64,000 nucleotides of DNA, from the NCBI RefSeq assembly GCF_016887565.1, contig NZ_CP069396.1, positions 12,196,001-12,260,000 of the forward strand, read 5' to 3'. Source of the DNA: Archangium violaceum. GTDB lineage: Bacteria > Myxococcota > Myxococcia > Myxococcales > Myxococcaceae. The position numbers and the translations under genes are program-made. Shown here piece by piece: positions 26,371 through 34,402 of this stretch (position 1 is its first letter; each line of letters begins with the position of its first letter). The notes below the pieces were generated by a model. That model saw only the letters and a list, made by a program, of their open reading frames with translations. It ran no database searches and was not told where the DNA came from.

Positions 26371-26437
26371 TTTCTCATGCACCTGCCGAAGAGAGCTGCA
26401 CAGCAGCTCCTCACAGCGCTCGAGGGGGAAGACACGT

Positions 26438-27112
26438 ATGATTCAGCAGAACCGAAGCGAGCCCATCACCCGCCAGATCCCGACGCCCGACATGTCCCAG
26501 CTCACGCGGATGCTGCTCGAAGCGGCGGGCAAGGACTCGCGGGTTCGTGAAGCCATCAACCCGGTGCTCGCCTGGAAGGTCCAGCCGTTGGATCCAGCGA
26601 GTCTGAAGGCATACAACCGGCTCCGCCGGCCAGGGGCCCTGCGCAAGTTCCTCGGCTTGCAGGAGGGAGCCGCCACCCTCATGACCATGAACTACATGCG
26701 GGCGATGGATGCCCTCATCCAACCAGGGCTCGTCGACAAGCTCCAAGGATACCTGGCCGACCCCAACCAGCTCGCCGAGACGGTGCGGAAGGGGCTGGCC
26801 CGGTTGGGAGAGCGGTTCGATGGCGACCTGCTGGTCCAGTTCGAGACGGAGGCCAGCCAGGCGCCGGCGTTTGGCCGCGAGGTCACCACCGCGATGAAGT
26901 CGCTCGAGGAGCTGCTCGAGGCGGTTCAGCGGGAGCCCGCCATCCAGGCGCTGGCGGGTGTGGTCCCGATGGTCTGCGCCACATTGGATTCCCCGGAGAA
27001 CAACCTCGGCTTCTTCGGTGCCTCCATTTGTACCGCCACGACCTTCGAGGAGTTCCTGGTCTGCCTGGCGATCGCGGCGGTCATCATCGTCATCATCCTC
27101 ATCTTCTTCTGA
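26438..27112 (+). CDS. Tail-anchored membrane protein of the island, unknown function
   Basis: A 224-residue protein with no relative that I recognise. It is mostly helical and charged, then ends in a hydrophobic anchor (CLAIAAVIIVIILIFF, about 205-224) with nothing after it, so the bulk should face the cytoplasm. Two Cys (PMVCATL and ASICTATT) sit shortly before the anchor. GAGGGGGAA precedes the ATG. It stands alone between the two giant CHAT-STAND genes and has its own ECF promoter, P5. I infer a membrane effector or protease substrate of the island. Confidence 0.75.
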   Translation: MIQQNRSEPITRQIPTPDMSQLTRMLLEAAGKDSRVREAINPVLAWKVQPLDPASLKAYNRLRRPGALRKFLGLQEGAATLMTMNYMRAMDALIQPGLVDKLQGYLADPNQLAETVRKGLARLGERFDGDLLVQFETEASQAPAFGREVTTAMKSLEELLEAVQREPAIQALAGVVPMVCATLDSPENNLGFFGASICTATTFEEFLVCLAIAAVIIVIILIFF

Positions 27113-27164
27113 GCCATCCCGGAGCGACGGCCCGGCCAGGGAAGACCCACGAAAACAGAGGCGG

Positions 27165-27188
27165 GTAACAAACCCGCCGATGTGCGTC
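27165..27188 (+). promoter_or_regulatory. Island ECF promoter P6 (second CHAT-STAND gene)
   Basis: GGTAACAAACC then CGTC, 15 bases between the boxes. Sequence from the -35 box through the leader is nearly the same as at P4, so promoter and gene were duplicated together. Confidence 0.8.
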
Positions 27189-27200
27189 CTCTTCGAGGAA

Positions 27201-27231
27201 CGCGGGGGAGGCGCACGCCGTGCCCCCCGCG
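27201..27231 (+). promoter_or_regulatory. Leader hairpin of second CHAT-STAND gene
   Basis: CGCGGGG pairs with CCCCGCG. It corresponds to the hairpin at 21199-21231, with one compensatory A-T to G-C pair change, just upstream of the GAGGGGG ribosome site. Confidence 0.4.
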
Positions 27232-27250
27232 CGAGCGAGGGGGATTGCAC

Positions 27251-30200
27251 ATGAGCGCAGCACACCTGAGGGCAGAGAGCCCACGACCCGAGTCCGGCCA
27301 ACACGAAGGACCGGAGGCCGGCCCCTACGAGCTGGTGCTGGAGCTGTCACGCGCGGACAATCCCGAGGATGCCTACGACTTCCACGCCGGGTCGCGGGAC
27401 TACCTGGTGCGGGTGGGAGACGGAGGCGTGAAGCGCGCCACCCTTCCCTGGGGGGAGCTGCTGGGAGACCTGGCGGCGCTGACCGGAGGAAGACCCGACG
27501 GGGAGATGGCCAGACGGCTCGGGGAGCGGATGAGGCGCTTCCTGGACGCGCTGGACTGGGGCGGGCACGAGGAGGCGCTGGAGAGGGCACGCGGGAAGGG
27601 AGGGCAGCTGCGGCTGGTGGTGCGCTCGTCGGCGGCGGAGTTGTACTCACTGCCCTGGGAGTTGGTGACGCTCGAGGGCAGCGGACGGCACCTGGCGGAC
27701 GTGCCGGGGTGCACGCTGCGCTACGAGTGGCCCCAGCAGCGGGAGCCAGGGGCACGTGGGGGGGGAACACGAGAGGGACGCGTGCTCCTGGCCTGGTCGG
27801 AGGCAGGCGGCGCAGTGCCAGAGGACAAGCACCTGCTGGCGCTGATGAAGGCCAGCCAGCAGGGTGACTTCGCCTTCGACTCGCGCCGGGACGTGCTGCC
27901 GCGGGTGTCGCTGGAGAGTCTGGACAAGAGGCTCGCGGAGGCGCGGGACGCCCAGGAGCCGGTGTCCGTGCTGCACGTGCTCTGCCATGGAGCGCCCCTG
28001 GAGACGTCGGGGCCGGGCCTCCATGGGCTGGCGTGGAACGCCTCCGAGGTCCGGGGCGGTACCAAGGAGTTGGTGGATGGAGTGGCGCTGGGCGCGGTAC
28101 TGGCGCCCTACGCCGACACCCTGCGCATGGTGGTGCTGTGCGCCTGCCATGGCGGAGATGGCGGGAGGCTGGCCGGATACCTGGGCAGCGTCGCGCAGGA
28201 GCTGCACCGCGCCGGCATCGACATGGTGGTGGCCTCCCGGCTGCCCTTGTCGACCGTGGGCTCGGTGCTGCTGGCCGAGACGCTGTACCAGAAGCTGCTG
28301 GTGGACTCCTGCTCGCTGGAGGAAGCGCTGGAGGCGGTGCGGCGCCGGCTGCGGGTGGAAGCCAGGAGCTTCGACTGGGCCTCGCTTCAGCTGTACGCGC
28401 GCCGGGAGGGCGAGGCGGACTTGAGGCCGGTGGTGTTGCGGCCCTACCGCGGCCTGCTGGCCTTCGAGGCGAAGCACCGGCGTTTCTTCTTCGGACGGGA
28501 GAAGCTCTCGCGGGAGCTGTTCGAGCGGGTGCGGGACGCGGCGGCGGGACGCAAGCCCCGCTTCCAGGTGGTGGCGGGGGCTTCTGGCGCGGGCAAGTCC
28601 TCGGTGGTGATGGCGGGACTGGTGCCCCTGCTATCCCCGGAGGAATGGGACGTGGTGGTGGTGCGGCCCGGTGAGCTGGCGGCGGAGGGCGCTGCCTCGG
28701 AAGAAGGGTTTCCGTCGCTCCGGGAGCTGAGCAGGCGGTTGCGTGCGGCCCATTCCCCCGAGCCACTCTCGGCGGGGCAAGGGGCCACCGAGACCGAGGT
28801 GCTCGTCGAGGCGCGGCTGCTGCGCCAGGCCCGGCCCGGGCGCGGGCTGCTGCTGGTGGTGGACCAGCTCGAGGAGGTGTTCACCCAGCTGGCGAGCCTG
28901 GAGGAGCGCTCCTCGCTGATGCGGGTGTTGTGGACGCTCGCCAGGTCGACCGAGCTCGGGTGCGTCGTCCTCGGCACCCTGCGGGTGGACCACTTCGAGC
29001 GCAGTGGGGAGGTGGCGCTGGACGAGCGGACGCGGCTGGACACGGTGGTGTACGCCGAGGAGCACCGCGTCTTCGTCGCGCACATGGAAGAACAGGAGGT
29101 GGCGGCGACCATCGAGCGGCCAGCACGTGCGGTGGGGCTCGAGCTGGAGGCGGGACTGGTGGAGCAGTTGTGCCAGGACGTGGGCAAGGAACCCGGAGCG
29201 CTGCCCCTGCTGGAGTACGCGCTGGACCTGCTCTGGGAGCGCAGGGAGGGCCGGCGGCTGACGAACCGGGTGTACGAGGAGCTGGGAGGCGTGACGGGAG
29301 CCCTGACGCGAACGGCGGAGCGACTGTACGAGTCGCTGTCGGAGCCCCAGCGAAGGCAGGCGAGACGGTTGCTGGTGAGGTTGGTGGACTTCCGGGATGC
29401 GGCGAGTCCCCAGACGCGGCGGCGGGTGCGGGAGGAGGAGGTGCGGCCCGTCGAGCAGGAGGTACGCGAGGCGTTCGACGAAGTGCTGGAGAAGCTGGTG
29501 AGAAGCCGGCTGCTCGTGAAGGGCGAGGAGCAGTCGGAGGGAGAAGGCGGGACGTGGGTGCAGTTCGCGCACGAGGCGCTCATCCGGCGGTGGAAGGCGG
29601 TCCAGACCTGGGTGAAGGAGGACTGGGAGCGGGAGCAGCAGCTGCGGGAGCTCGACGCCTGGGCGAAGGCGTGGGAGGCACGACAGGGGGGCGGGGACCG
29701 GGGAACGTCGTACCTGCTGACGGGAGACAGGCTGGGCTACGCGCGCCGCGTGAGGGACAACCATCGCGGAGAGCTGTCCGCGAGGAGCTTGCGGTTCATC
29801 GCGGCGTCGGACGTGGCCGAGGCGCGAAGGAGGAAGCAGCTGGGCGCCGTGGTGCTCTCGCTGGCCGTGCTCCTGCTGCTGGCGGTCGTGGCCGCGATCG
29901 TAGCGGCCTGGCAGAGGGAACAAGCCATCGAACAGCGCCGGGAGTCCGAACACCAGCGGACCCTGGCGCTCGATGCCTCGCGAGTCTTTCAGGCCAGGCG
30001 CTTGCTGGAACGAGATCCGACCGCGGCGGCGCTCGTCCTGCGTGAGGTGCTTCACCCGGAAGAAACACCCGAGTGGACGCAGACAGCCCTCGACCTCCTG
30101 CGCAATCCCGTGAGCGCCGCTGTCCTGACGAGACATCAGGAGCTCGTCACGAGCACCGCCTTCCTGGAGCAGGCGAATGGGAGGATCGAACCGGGGATAC

Positions 30201-32242
30201 GCCGCTCCTCCGAGAAGAGAGCGTGGTCGATGGACTTCAGCCCAGACGGGCAGTGGGTGGTGTCGGTCACCAGGGACAGAACCCCGCGGGTGTGGCGTGC
30301 GGATGGGTCGGGCGAGCCGGTGGTGCTCCGCGGTCATGAAGACCGGGTGTCTTCCGCTGCTTTCAGTCCGGACGGGCAGTGGGTGGTGACGACTTCCATC
30401 GACAAGACCGCGCGGGTGTGGCGTGCGGATGGGTCGGGCGAGCCGGTGGTGCTCCGCGGCCATGAGAATGCCGTGGAGTCGGCCGTCTTCAGTCCGGACG
30501 GGCAGTGGGTGGTGACTGCCTCCATGGACGGAACGGCGCGGGTGTGGCGCACGGACGGGAGGGGCACACCGGTGGTGCTCCGCGGCCATGAGAATGCCGT
30601 GGAGTCGGCCGTCTTCAGCCCGGACGGGCAGTGGGTGGTGACGGCTTCCTTGGATCTGACCGCGCGGGTGTGGCGTGCGGATGGGAGGGGCACCCCCGTG
30701 GTGCTCCCTCACCACCATGGCCGCGTGCGGTCAGCGGCCTTCAGCCCGGATGGGCAGTGGGTGGTGACGGCCAGTGGCTATGAGGCGTGGGTGTGGCGCG
30801 CGGACGGGATGGGTCCCCCCGTGGTGCTCCACGGCCATAGGGATATCGTCTGGTCGGCGGCCTTCAGTGCGGACGGGCAGTGGGTGGTAACGGCGTCCGA
30901 TGACAAGACAGCGCGGGTGTGGCGTGCGGACGGAACGGGCAGGCCGGTGGTACTCCGCGGCCATGCGGATGCCGTGAGGTCGGCGGCCTTCAGCCCGGAC
31001 GGGCAGTGGGTGGTGACCGCGTCCGATGACATGACGGCGCGGCTGTGGCGTGCGGACGGGAGAGGCGAACCGGTGGTGTTCCTCGGCCATGACAAGGCCG
31101 TGTGGTCGGCGGGCTTCAGCCCGAACGGGCAGTGGGTGGGGACCGTGTCCCAGGACGGGACGGCGCGGCTGTGGCGTGCGACCGGGACGGGAGAGCCGAG
31201 GGTGCTCCGCGGCCATGACCAGTCCCTGTGGTCGGCGGCCTTCAGTGCGGACGGGCAGTGGGTGGTGACCGCGTCCGATGACATGACGGCACGGGTGTGG
31301 CGTACCGACGGGACGGGTACCCCGGTGGAGCTCCGCGGCCATGAGGGGGAGCTGCGGTCGGCGGCCCTCAGCCCGGATGGGCAGCGGGTGGTGACCGCGT
31401 CCATGGATGGAACGGCGCGCGTGTGGCGTGCGGATGGGTCGGGTGCCCCCGTGGTGCTCCGGGGTCATGGGGCGGCGGTGTGGTCGGCGGCCTTCAGCCC
31501 GGACGGGCAGCGGGTGGTGACAGCGTCCTTGGATGGATCGGCGCGGGTGTGGCGTGCGGACGGGACGGGCACTCCCGTGGTGCTCTGCGGCCGTGAAAGC
31601 ACCGGGGGACTCGTGAGGTCGGCGGCCTTCAGCCCGGATGGGCAGCGGGTGGTGACAGCGTCCGTGGATGGAGCGGCGCGCGTGTGGCGTGTGGACCGGA
31701 CGGGCACTCCCGTGGTGCTCCGCGGCCATGAGAGAGAGGTGGTGTCGGCGGCCTTCAGCCCGGATGGGCAGTGGGTGGTGACAGCCTCCATGGACGGAAC
31801 GGCGCGGGTGTGGCGTGCGGATGGGACGGGCACTCCCGTGGTGCTCCGCGGCCATGAGGAGGCGGTGCGCTCGGCGGCCTTCAGCCCGGATGGGCAGTGG
31901 GTGGTGACGGGTTCCAATGACGGGACAGCGCGGGTGTGGCGTGCGGATGGGAAGGGCACTCCCGTGGTGCTCCGTGGCAATGGGAAGGAAGTGCCGTCCG
32001 CGGCCTTCAGCCCGGACGGGAGGCGGGTGGTGACGGCTTCCATGGACACCACGGCTCGACTCTGGACATTGGACGTCTCGAGGCTCCAGGCCTTGCTGCG
32101 CACGGAGACCACCACCTGTCTGGATCGCGAGCAGCGCCAGCGCTTCCTCATGGAGACCCCCGAGCAAGCACAGTCTGGCCATGAGCAATGCGAGCGCGCT
32201 CATGGCCGGAAGCCAGAGTCCGCCTCCTCGCCCGCGGGATGA
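27251..32242 (+). CDS. CHAT - STAND NTPase - membrane segment - WD40 giant protein (copy 2)
   Basis: A 1663-residue paralogue of the protein at 21252, with the same order: CHAT (His 246, Cys 299), STAND NTPase (Walker A GASGAGKSS at 443, Walker B LLLVVDQLEEVFTQ), one membrane segment (about 865-888) and 15 WD40 repeats of 42 residues (about 990-1603), here of the form TARVWRADG.G.PVVLRGH. The CHAT part is almost identical to copy 1, while the NTPase diverges steadily and the WD40 array is clearly different in sequence. This suggests one shared output and two separate sensing ends. The ATG at 27251 follows GAGGGGG and fits promoter P6. Confidence 0.93.
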   Translation: MSAAHLRAESPRPESGQHEGPEAGPYELVLELSRADNPEDAYDFHAGSRDYLVRVGDGGVKRATLPWGELLGDLAALTGGRPDGEMARRLGERMRRFLDALDWGGHEEALERARGKGGQLRLVVRSSAAELYSLPWELVTLEGSGRHLADVPGCTLRYEWPQQREPGARGGGTREGRVLLAWSEAGGAVPEDKHLLALMKASQQGDFAFDSRRDVLPRVSLESLDKRLAEARDAQEPVSVLHVLCHGAPLETSGPGLHGLAWNASEVRGGTKELVDGVALGAVLAPYADTLRMVVLCACHGGDGGRLAGYLGSVAQELHRAGIDMVVASRLPLSTVGSVLLAETLYQKLLVDSCSLEEALEAVRRRLRVEARSFDWASLQLYARREGEADLRPVVLRPYRGLLAFEAKHRRFFFGREKLSRELFERVRDAAAGRKPRFQVVAGASGAGKSSVVMAGLVPLLSPEEWDVVVVRPGELAAEGAASEEGFPSLRELSRRLRAAHSPEPLSAGQGATETEVLVEARLLRQARPGRGLLLVVDQLEEVFTQLASLEERSSLMRVLWTLARSTELGCVVLGTLRVDHFERSGEVALDERTRLDTVVYAEEHRVFVAHMEEQEVAATIERPARAVGLELEAGLVEQLCQDVGKEPGALPLLEYALDLLWERREGRRLTNRVYEELGGVTGALTRTAERLYESLSEPQRRQARRLLVRLVDFRDAASPQTRRRVREEEVRPVEQEVREAFDEVLEKLVRSRLLVKGEEQSEGEGGTWVQFAHEALIRRWKAVQTWVKEDWEREQQLRELDAWAKAWEARQGGGDRGTSYLLTGDRLGYARRVRDNHRGELSARSLRFIAASDVAEARRRKQLGAVVLSLAVLLLLAVVAAIVAAWQREQAIEQRRESEHQRTLALDASRVFQARRLLERDPTAAALVLREVLHPEETPEWTQTALDLLRNPVSAAVLTRHQELVTSTAFLEQANGRIEPGIRRSSEKRAWSMDFSPDGQWVVSVTRDRTPRVWRADGSGEPVVLRGHEDRVSSAAFSPDGQWVVTTSIDKTARVWRADGSGEPVVLRGHENAVESAVFSPDGQWVVTASMDGTARVWRTDGRGTPVVLRGHENAVESAVFSPDGQWVVTASLDLTARVWRADGRGTPVVLPHHHGRVRSAAFSPDGQWVVTASGYEAWVWRADGMGPPVVLHGHRDIVWSAAFSADGQWVVTASDDKTARVWRADGTGRPVVLRGHADAVRSAAFSPDGQWVVTASDDMTARLWRADGRGEPVVFLGHDKAVWSAGFSPNGQWVGTVSQDGTARLWRATGTGEPRVLRGHDQSLWSAAFSADGQWVVTASDDMTARVWRTDGTGTPVELRGHEGELRSAALSPDGQRVVTASMDGTARVWRADGSGAPVVLRGHGAAVWSAAFSPDGQRVVTASLDGSARVWRADGTGTPVVLCGRESTGGLVRSAAFSPDGQRVVTASVDGAARVWRVDRTGTPVVLRGHEREVVSAAFSPDGQWVVTASMDGTARVWRADGTGTPVVLRGHEEAVRSAAFSPDGQWVVTGSNDGTARVWRADGKGTPVVLRGNGKEVPSAAFSPDGRRVVTASMDTTARLWTLDVSRLQALLRTETTTCLDREQRQRFLMETPEQAQSGHEQCERAHGRKPESASSPAG
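30229..32072 (+). repeat. WD40 coding repeat array, 15 units of about 126 bases
   Basis: In-frame repeats encoding FSPDGQWVVTASMDGTARVW and a RADG.GTPVVLRGHE linker. The units are closer to each other than to those of copy 1, which suggests that each array has been homogenised within its own gene. Confidence 0.85.
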
Positions 32243-32275
32243 ACCTGGCGATGAAATGAGCGGGAAAAAGGGCAG

Positions 32276-32299
32276 GTAACAAACCCGCCGCACCCCGTT
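32276..32299 (+). promoter_or_regulatory. Island ECF promoter P7 (small lipoprotein)
   Basis: GGTAACAAACC then CGTT with exactly 15 bases between GTAAC and CGTT. Predicted start near 32307, about 120 bases before the ATG at 32427. Confidence 0.7.
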
Positions 32300-32426
32300 T
32301 CTTCATCAACCGCCGAGGAGAGCCACCGCACAGCGGGAACTGCTCCGGGGGCGGCCATACATGCGGGGGGAGGCCGTGCCAAACGACTACTCCTCCGTCA
32401 AAACCAGACACACGAGGAGACAGCAT

Positions 32427-32864
32427 ATGAACAGCTTCCGTGCATTCACCTTCCTGACCTTCGCTTCCCTGCTGGGCGCCTGCGGCGAGGGCATGCCCGA
32501 GCCGACCGAGCAGCCGGCCCCGCAGGAGCAGCAGAGCGAGCCCCAGGTGCCGGACGAGTCCCAGGAGCAGGACGAAGCGCCGGACGTCCATGCACTCGTC
32601 GACGACGACTTCATCTACCCGCAGGAGACGAAGACCTTCGCCAGCAACTGGTTCTCGAGGACCCCGATCTACATCAACAACGTCAGCGGAGTCGATGTGC
32701 AGGCCCACGCCTGGTGCGCGAGGTACGCGTGGAGCCAGTGGGTGACGATCGCGCCGGGGCAGACCGCGCCCTTGAGCGCGCCCTGCGAGGGCACCACCAT
32801 CTACATCCACAACAATGCCTCGCTGGGTTCCGGCAACAACCTGTACGCCACCGTCAACAACTAG
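32427..32864 (+). CDS. Small lipoprotein of the island
   Basis: A 145-residue lipoprotein: signal and lipobox FLTFASLLGACGEG (Cys about 19), a Pro/Glu/Gln-rich linker (about 22-60), then a compact domain of about 75 residues with two Cys and many aromatic and Asn residues (FASNWFSRTPIYINNVSGV, then GTTIYIHNNASLGSGNNLYA) that looks like a beta-sandwich. GAGGAGA lies six bases before the ATG. I do not recognise the family. It is the last gene with the island promoter, so it probably acts in the same pathway, perhaps as the envelope part sensed by the anti-sigma protein. Confidence 0.8.
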   Translation: MNSFRAFTFLTFASLLGACGEGMPEPTEQPAPQEQQSEPQVPDESQEQDEAPDVHALVDDDFIYPQETKTFASNWFSRTPIYINNVSGVDVQAHAWCARYAWSQWVTIAPGQTAPLSAPCEGTTIYIHNNASLGSGNNLYATVNN

Positions 32865-32909
32865 GCCGTCCGTCGTGGAAGAGGTCTGAGCACTGACGGC
32901 CAGACATCA

Positions 32910-32948
32910 CCCCGAGGGAGGCCCGGTCCACTCCGGCCTTCCTCGGGG
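32910..32948. terminator. Bidirectional hairpin between convergent genes
   Basis: CCCCGAGGGAGGCCCGG pairs with CCGGCCTTCCTCGGGG almost perfectly around a six-base loop. It lies between the lipoprotein gene and the convergent transporter gene. There is no T-run, so termination is inferred from position and stem strength. Confidence 0.5.
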
Positions 32949-32964
32949 AACCGGCTCGAGGGCC

Positions 32965-33576
32965 TCACGCCAGCATCCACCAGCTCCCGAGCACCACCGA
33001 ACCGAACGAGGCCACTCCCGGCACATGCCGCAGCAGCGCCTCGGGCTTCGGCATGGCGCTCGAGCCGGCCGCCAGGGCCGCCGTCAGCGCCGCCATGGCC
33101 AGCGTGCTACCGAACACGAAGCCACCGAGGTACAGCGCCTGCCACATCCGCGAGGCGGACACCGCCGCCGGGAGCAACAGCAGCACCGCCGCCGCGCCCG
33201 TCAGGCCGTGGATGAGACCGATGGAGAGCACGCTCCAGGTGCTCGCCGCGCCCTTGCTCGAAGCGCCCGCTCCGTTGCCCGGTGTGCGGCGGGTCAGCCA
33301 ACGGCGCAGGCCCACTCCTCCCGTCACCACCAGCGCGGCCCCCGCCAGGCGCTCCCCCCACGTCGCCAGGATGTCGAGCCGCAGCGCCGCGGCCACCACC
33401 GCCACCGCCGCCACACACAGCAGCGTGCCCAGCGCGTGCCCCAGCCCCCACACCAGCCCCACCCGCCAGGCCTTCCGGCGGATGCCCAGGGAGAGAGGCG
33501 CCAGGCTCAGCAGGTGATCCGGTCCCGAGATGGCGTGAAGCGCTCCCGATCCCAATCCAGCAAGTGCCGCGACCAT
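32965..33576 (-). CDS. NiCoT/UreH-like membrane transporter
   Basis: A 203-residue membrane protein with about six hydrophobic segments. The N-terminal HAISGPDHLLSL has the spaced His and Asp-His of nickel/cobalt transporters and UreH/SulA-type relatives, and GLVWGLGHALGT adds the second conserved His. A short basic loop separates the two halves. It probably exports or imports a transition metal; the direction cannot be told. AGGAGGAA lies just upstream of the ATG. It stands alone and is convergent to the island lipoprotein gene. Confidence 0.75.
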   Translation of the reverse strand: MVAALAGLGSGALHAISGPDHLLSLAPLSLGIRRKAWRVGLVWGLGHALGTLLCVAAVAVVAAALRLDILATWGERLAGAALVVTGGVGLRRWLTRRTPGNGAGASSKGAASTWSVLSIGLIHGLTGAAAVLLLLPAAVSASRMWQALYLGGFVFGSTLAMAALTAALAAGSSAMPKPEALLRHVPGVASFGSVVLGSWWMLA

Positions 33577-33735
33577 GGCCTTCCTCCTGATGCCTCAGCG
33601 GCCCACACACGTCGGCCTCTGATGGATTCAAGATGCTCGCCGCGGCCTCATCACGCCAAGACAACGTTTTCATCGCCCTGATAGACCCGGGTTATCAGTG
33701 ACTCCCCTCCCCCGGCGGGCGAGCAGGCGCGCGGC

Positions 33736-34392
33736 TCAGATGCGCGACGCGGCGACGGGCAGGTTCTTCAGGCGCTCCATCTCCTCGGGGGAGATGGGGT
33801 CTTCTCCGCGCAGGAACCGCTCCAGGTGCCCCAGCGAGTCGACGCCGAAGAAGAGCTCCCCATCGGCCACGACGGAGGGAACGCCGAAGCCCCCCAGCGC
33901 GAGCAGCTCCTCCGTGTCGCGGCGCACCTGGTCCTTCACGGCGGGCGTCTGCGCCGCCGCGAGCAGCGCCCGCACATCCAGCCCCACCGAGGCCACGACC
34001 GCGCTCACCCGCTCCGGCTCCACCAGACCTCCGCCTCCGGCCCACACCGCAGCGTAGAGCGCGGAGACGAGCCGGCGCCGGGCCTCCGGGTCCTGCACGG
34101 CGGCCGTCACCCGGAGCGCGAGCAGCGGGTTGAAGGGATGGCTCGCGGGCATGACGAAGGGCACGCCGAGCTCGTGGGCGATCCGCCGCGTGTGCTTGTA
34201 GATGTAGAAGCGCTTGGCGGGCACCTCCGCGGGTCCCGTCGTGCCGAGCACGTTGAGCATCCCCGCGAACAGGACCGGCACGAGCTCCACGGAGCGGCCG
34301 TGACGCCCGGCCAGCGCCGGCAGCTGCGTCCACGCGAGATACGAGTACGGCGAGACGTAGTCGAAGAAGAAGCGGAGCGGGGCTCGGTTCAT
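33736..34392 (-). CDS. 2-hydroxychromene-2-carboxylate isomerase-like DsbA-fold protein
   Basis: A 218-residue protein of the DsbA/kappa-class glutathione transferase fold. The N-terminal FFFDYVSPYSYLA holds the Ser that replaces the CxxC cysteine in 2-hydroxychromene-2-carboxylate isomerases, and FGVPSVVADGELFFG holds the cis-proline loop. Such enzymes use glutathione to isomerise aromatic breakdown products, though many homologues have other unknown substrates. The gene begins 10 bases after the PAP2 phosphatase gene, so they form one operon. No other aromatic-degradation genes are nearby. Confidence 0.88.
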   Translation of the reverse strand: MNRAPLRFFFDYVSPYSYLAWTQLPALAGRHGRSVELVPVLFAGMLNVLGTTGPAEVPAKRFYIYKHTRRIAHELGVPFVMPASHPFNPLLALRVTAAVQDPEARRRLVSALYAAVWAGGGGLVEPERVSAVVASVGLDVRALLAAAQTPAVKDQVRRDTEELLALGGFGVPSVVADGELFFGVDSLGHLERFLRGEDPISPEEMERLKNLPVAASRI

Positions 34393-34402
34393 GGCCCCGA
34401 CT

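Noticed and set aside
26438-27112. Gasdermin-like pore protein
   Set aside because: The size is similar, but it has a C-terminal membrane anchor and is helical, whereas gasdermins are beta-rich pore formers without such an anchor.
24150-32072. Regularly spaced repeats that might be read as a CRISPR or minisatellite array
   Set aside because: Units are 123 or 126 bases, in frame, and encode WD40 blades; there are no short repeats with unique spacers.
14748-32864. Prophage or integrative element carrying the CHAT island
   Set aside because: No integrase, transposase, tRNA target or flanking direct repeat is visible, and base composition is like that of the flanks.
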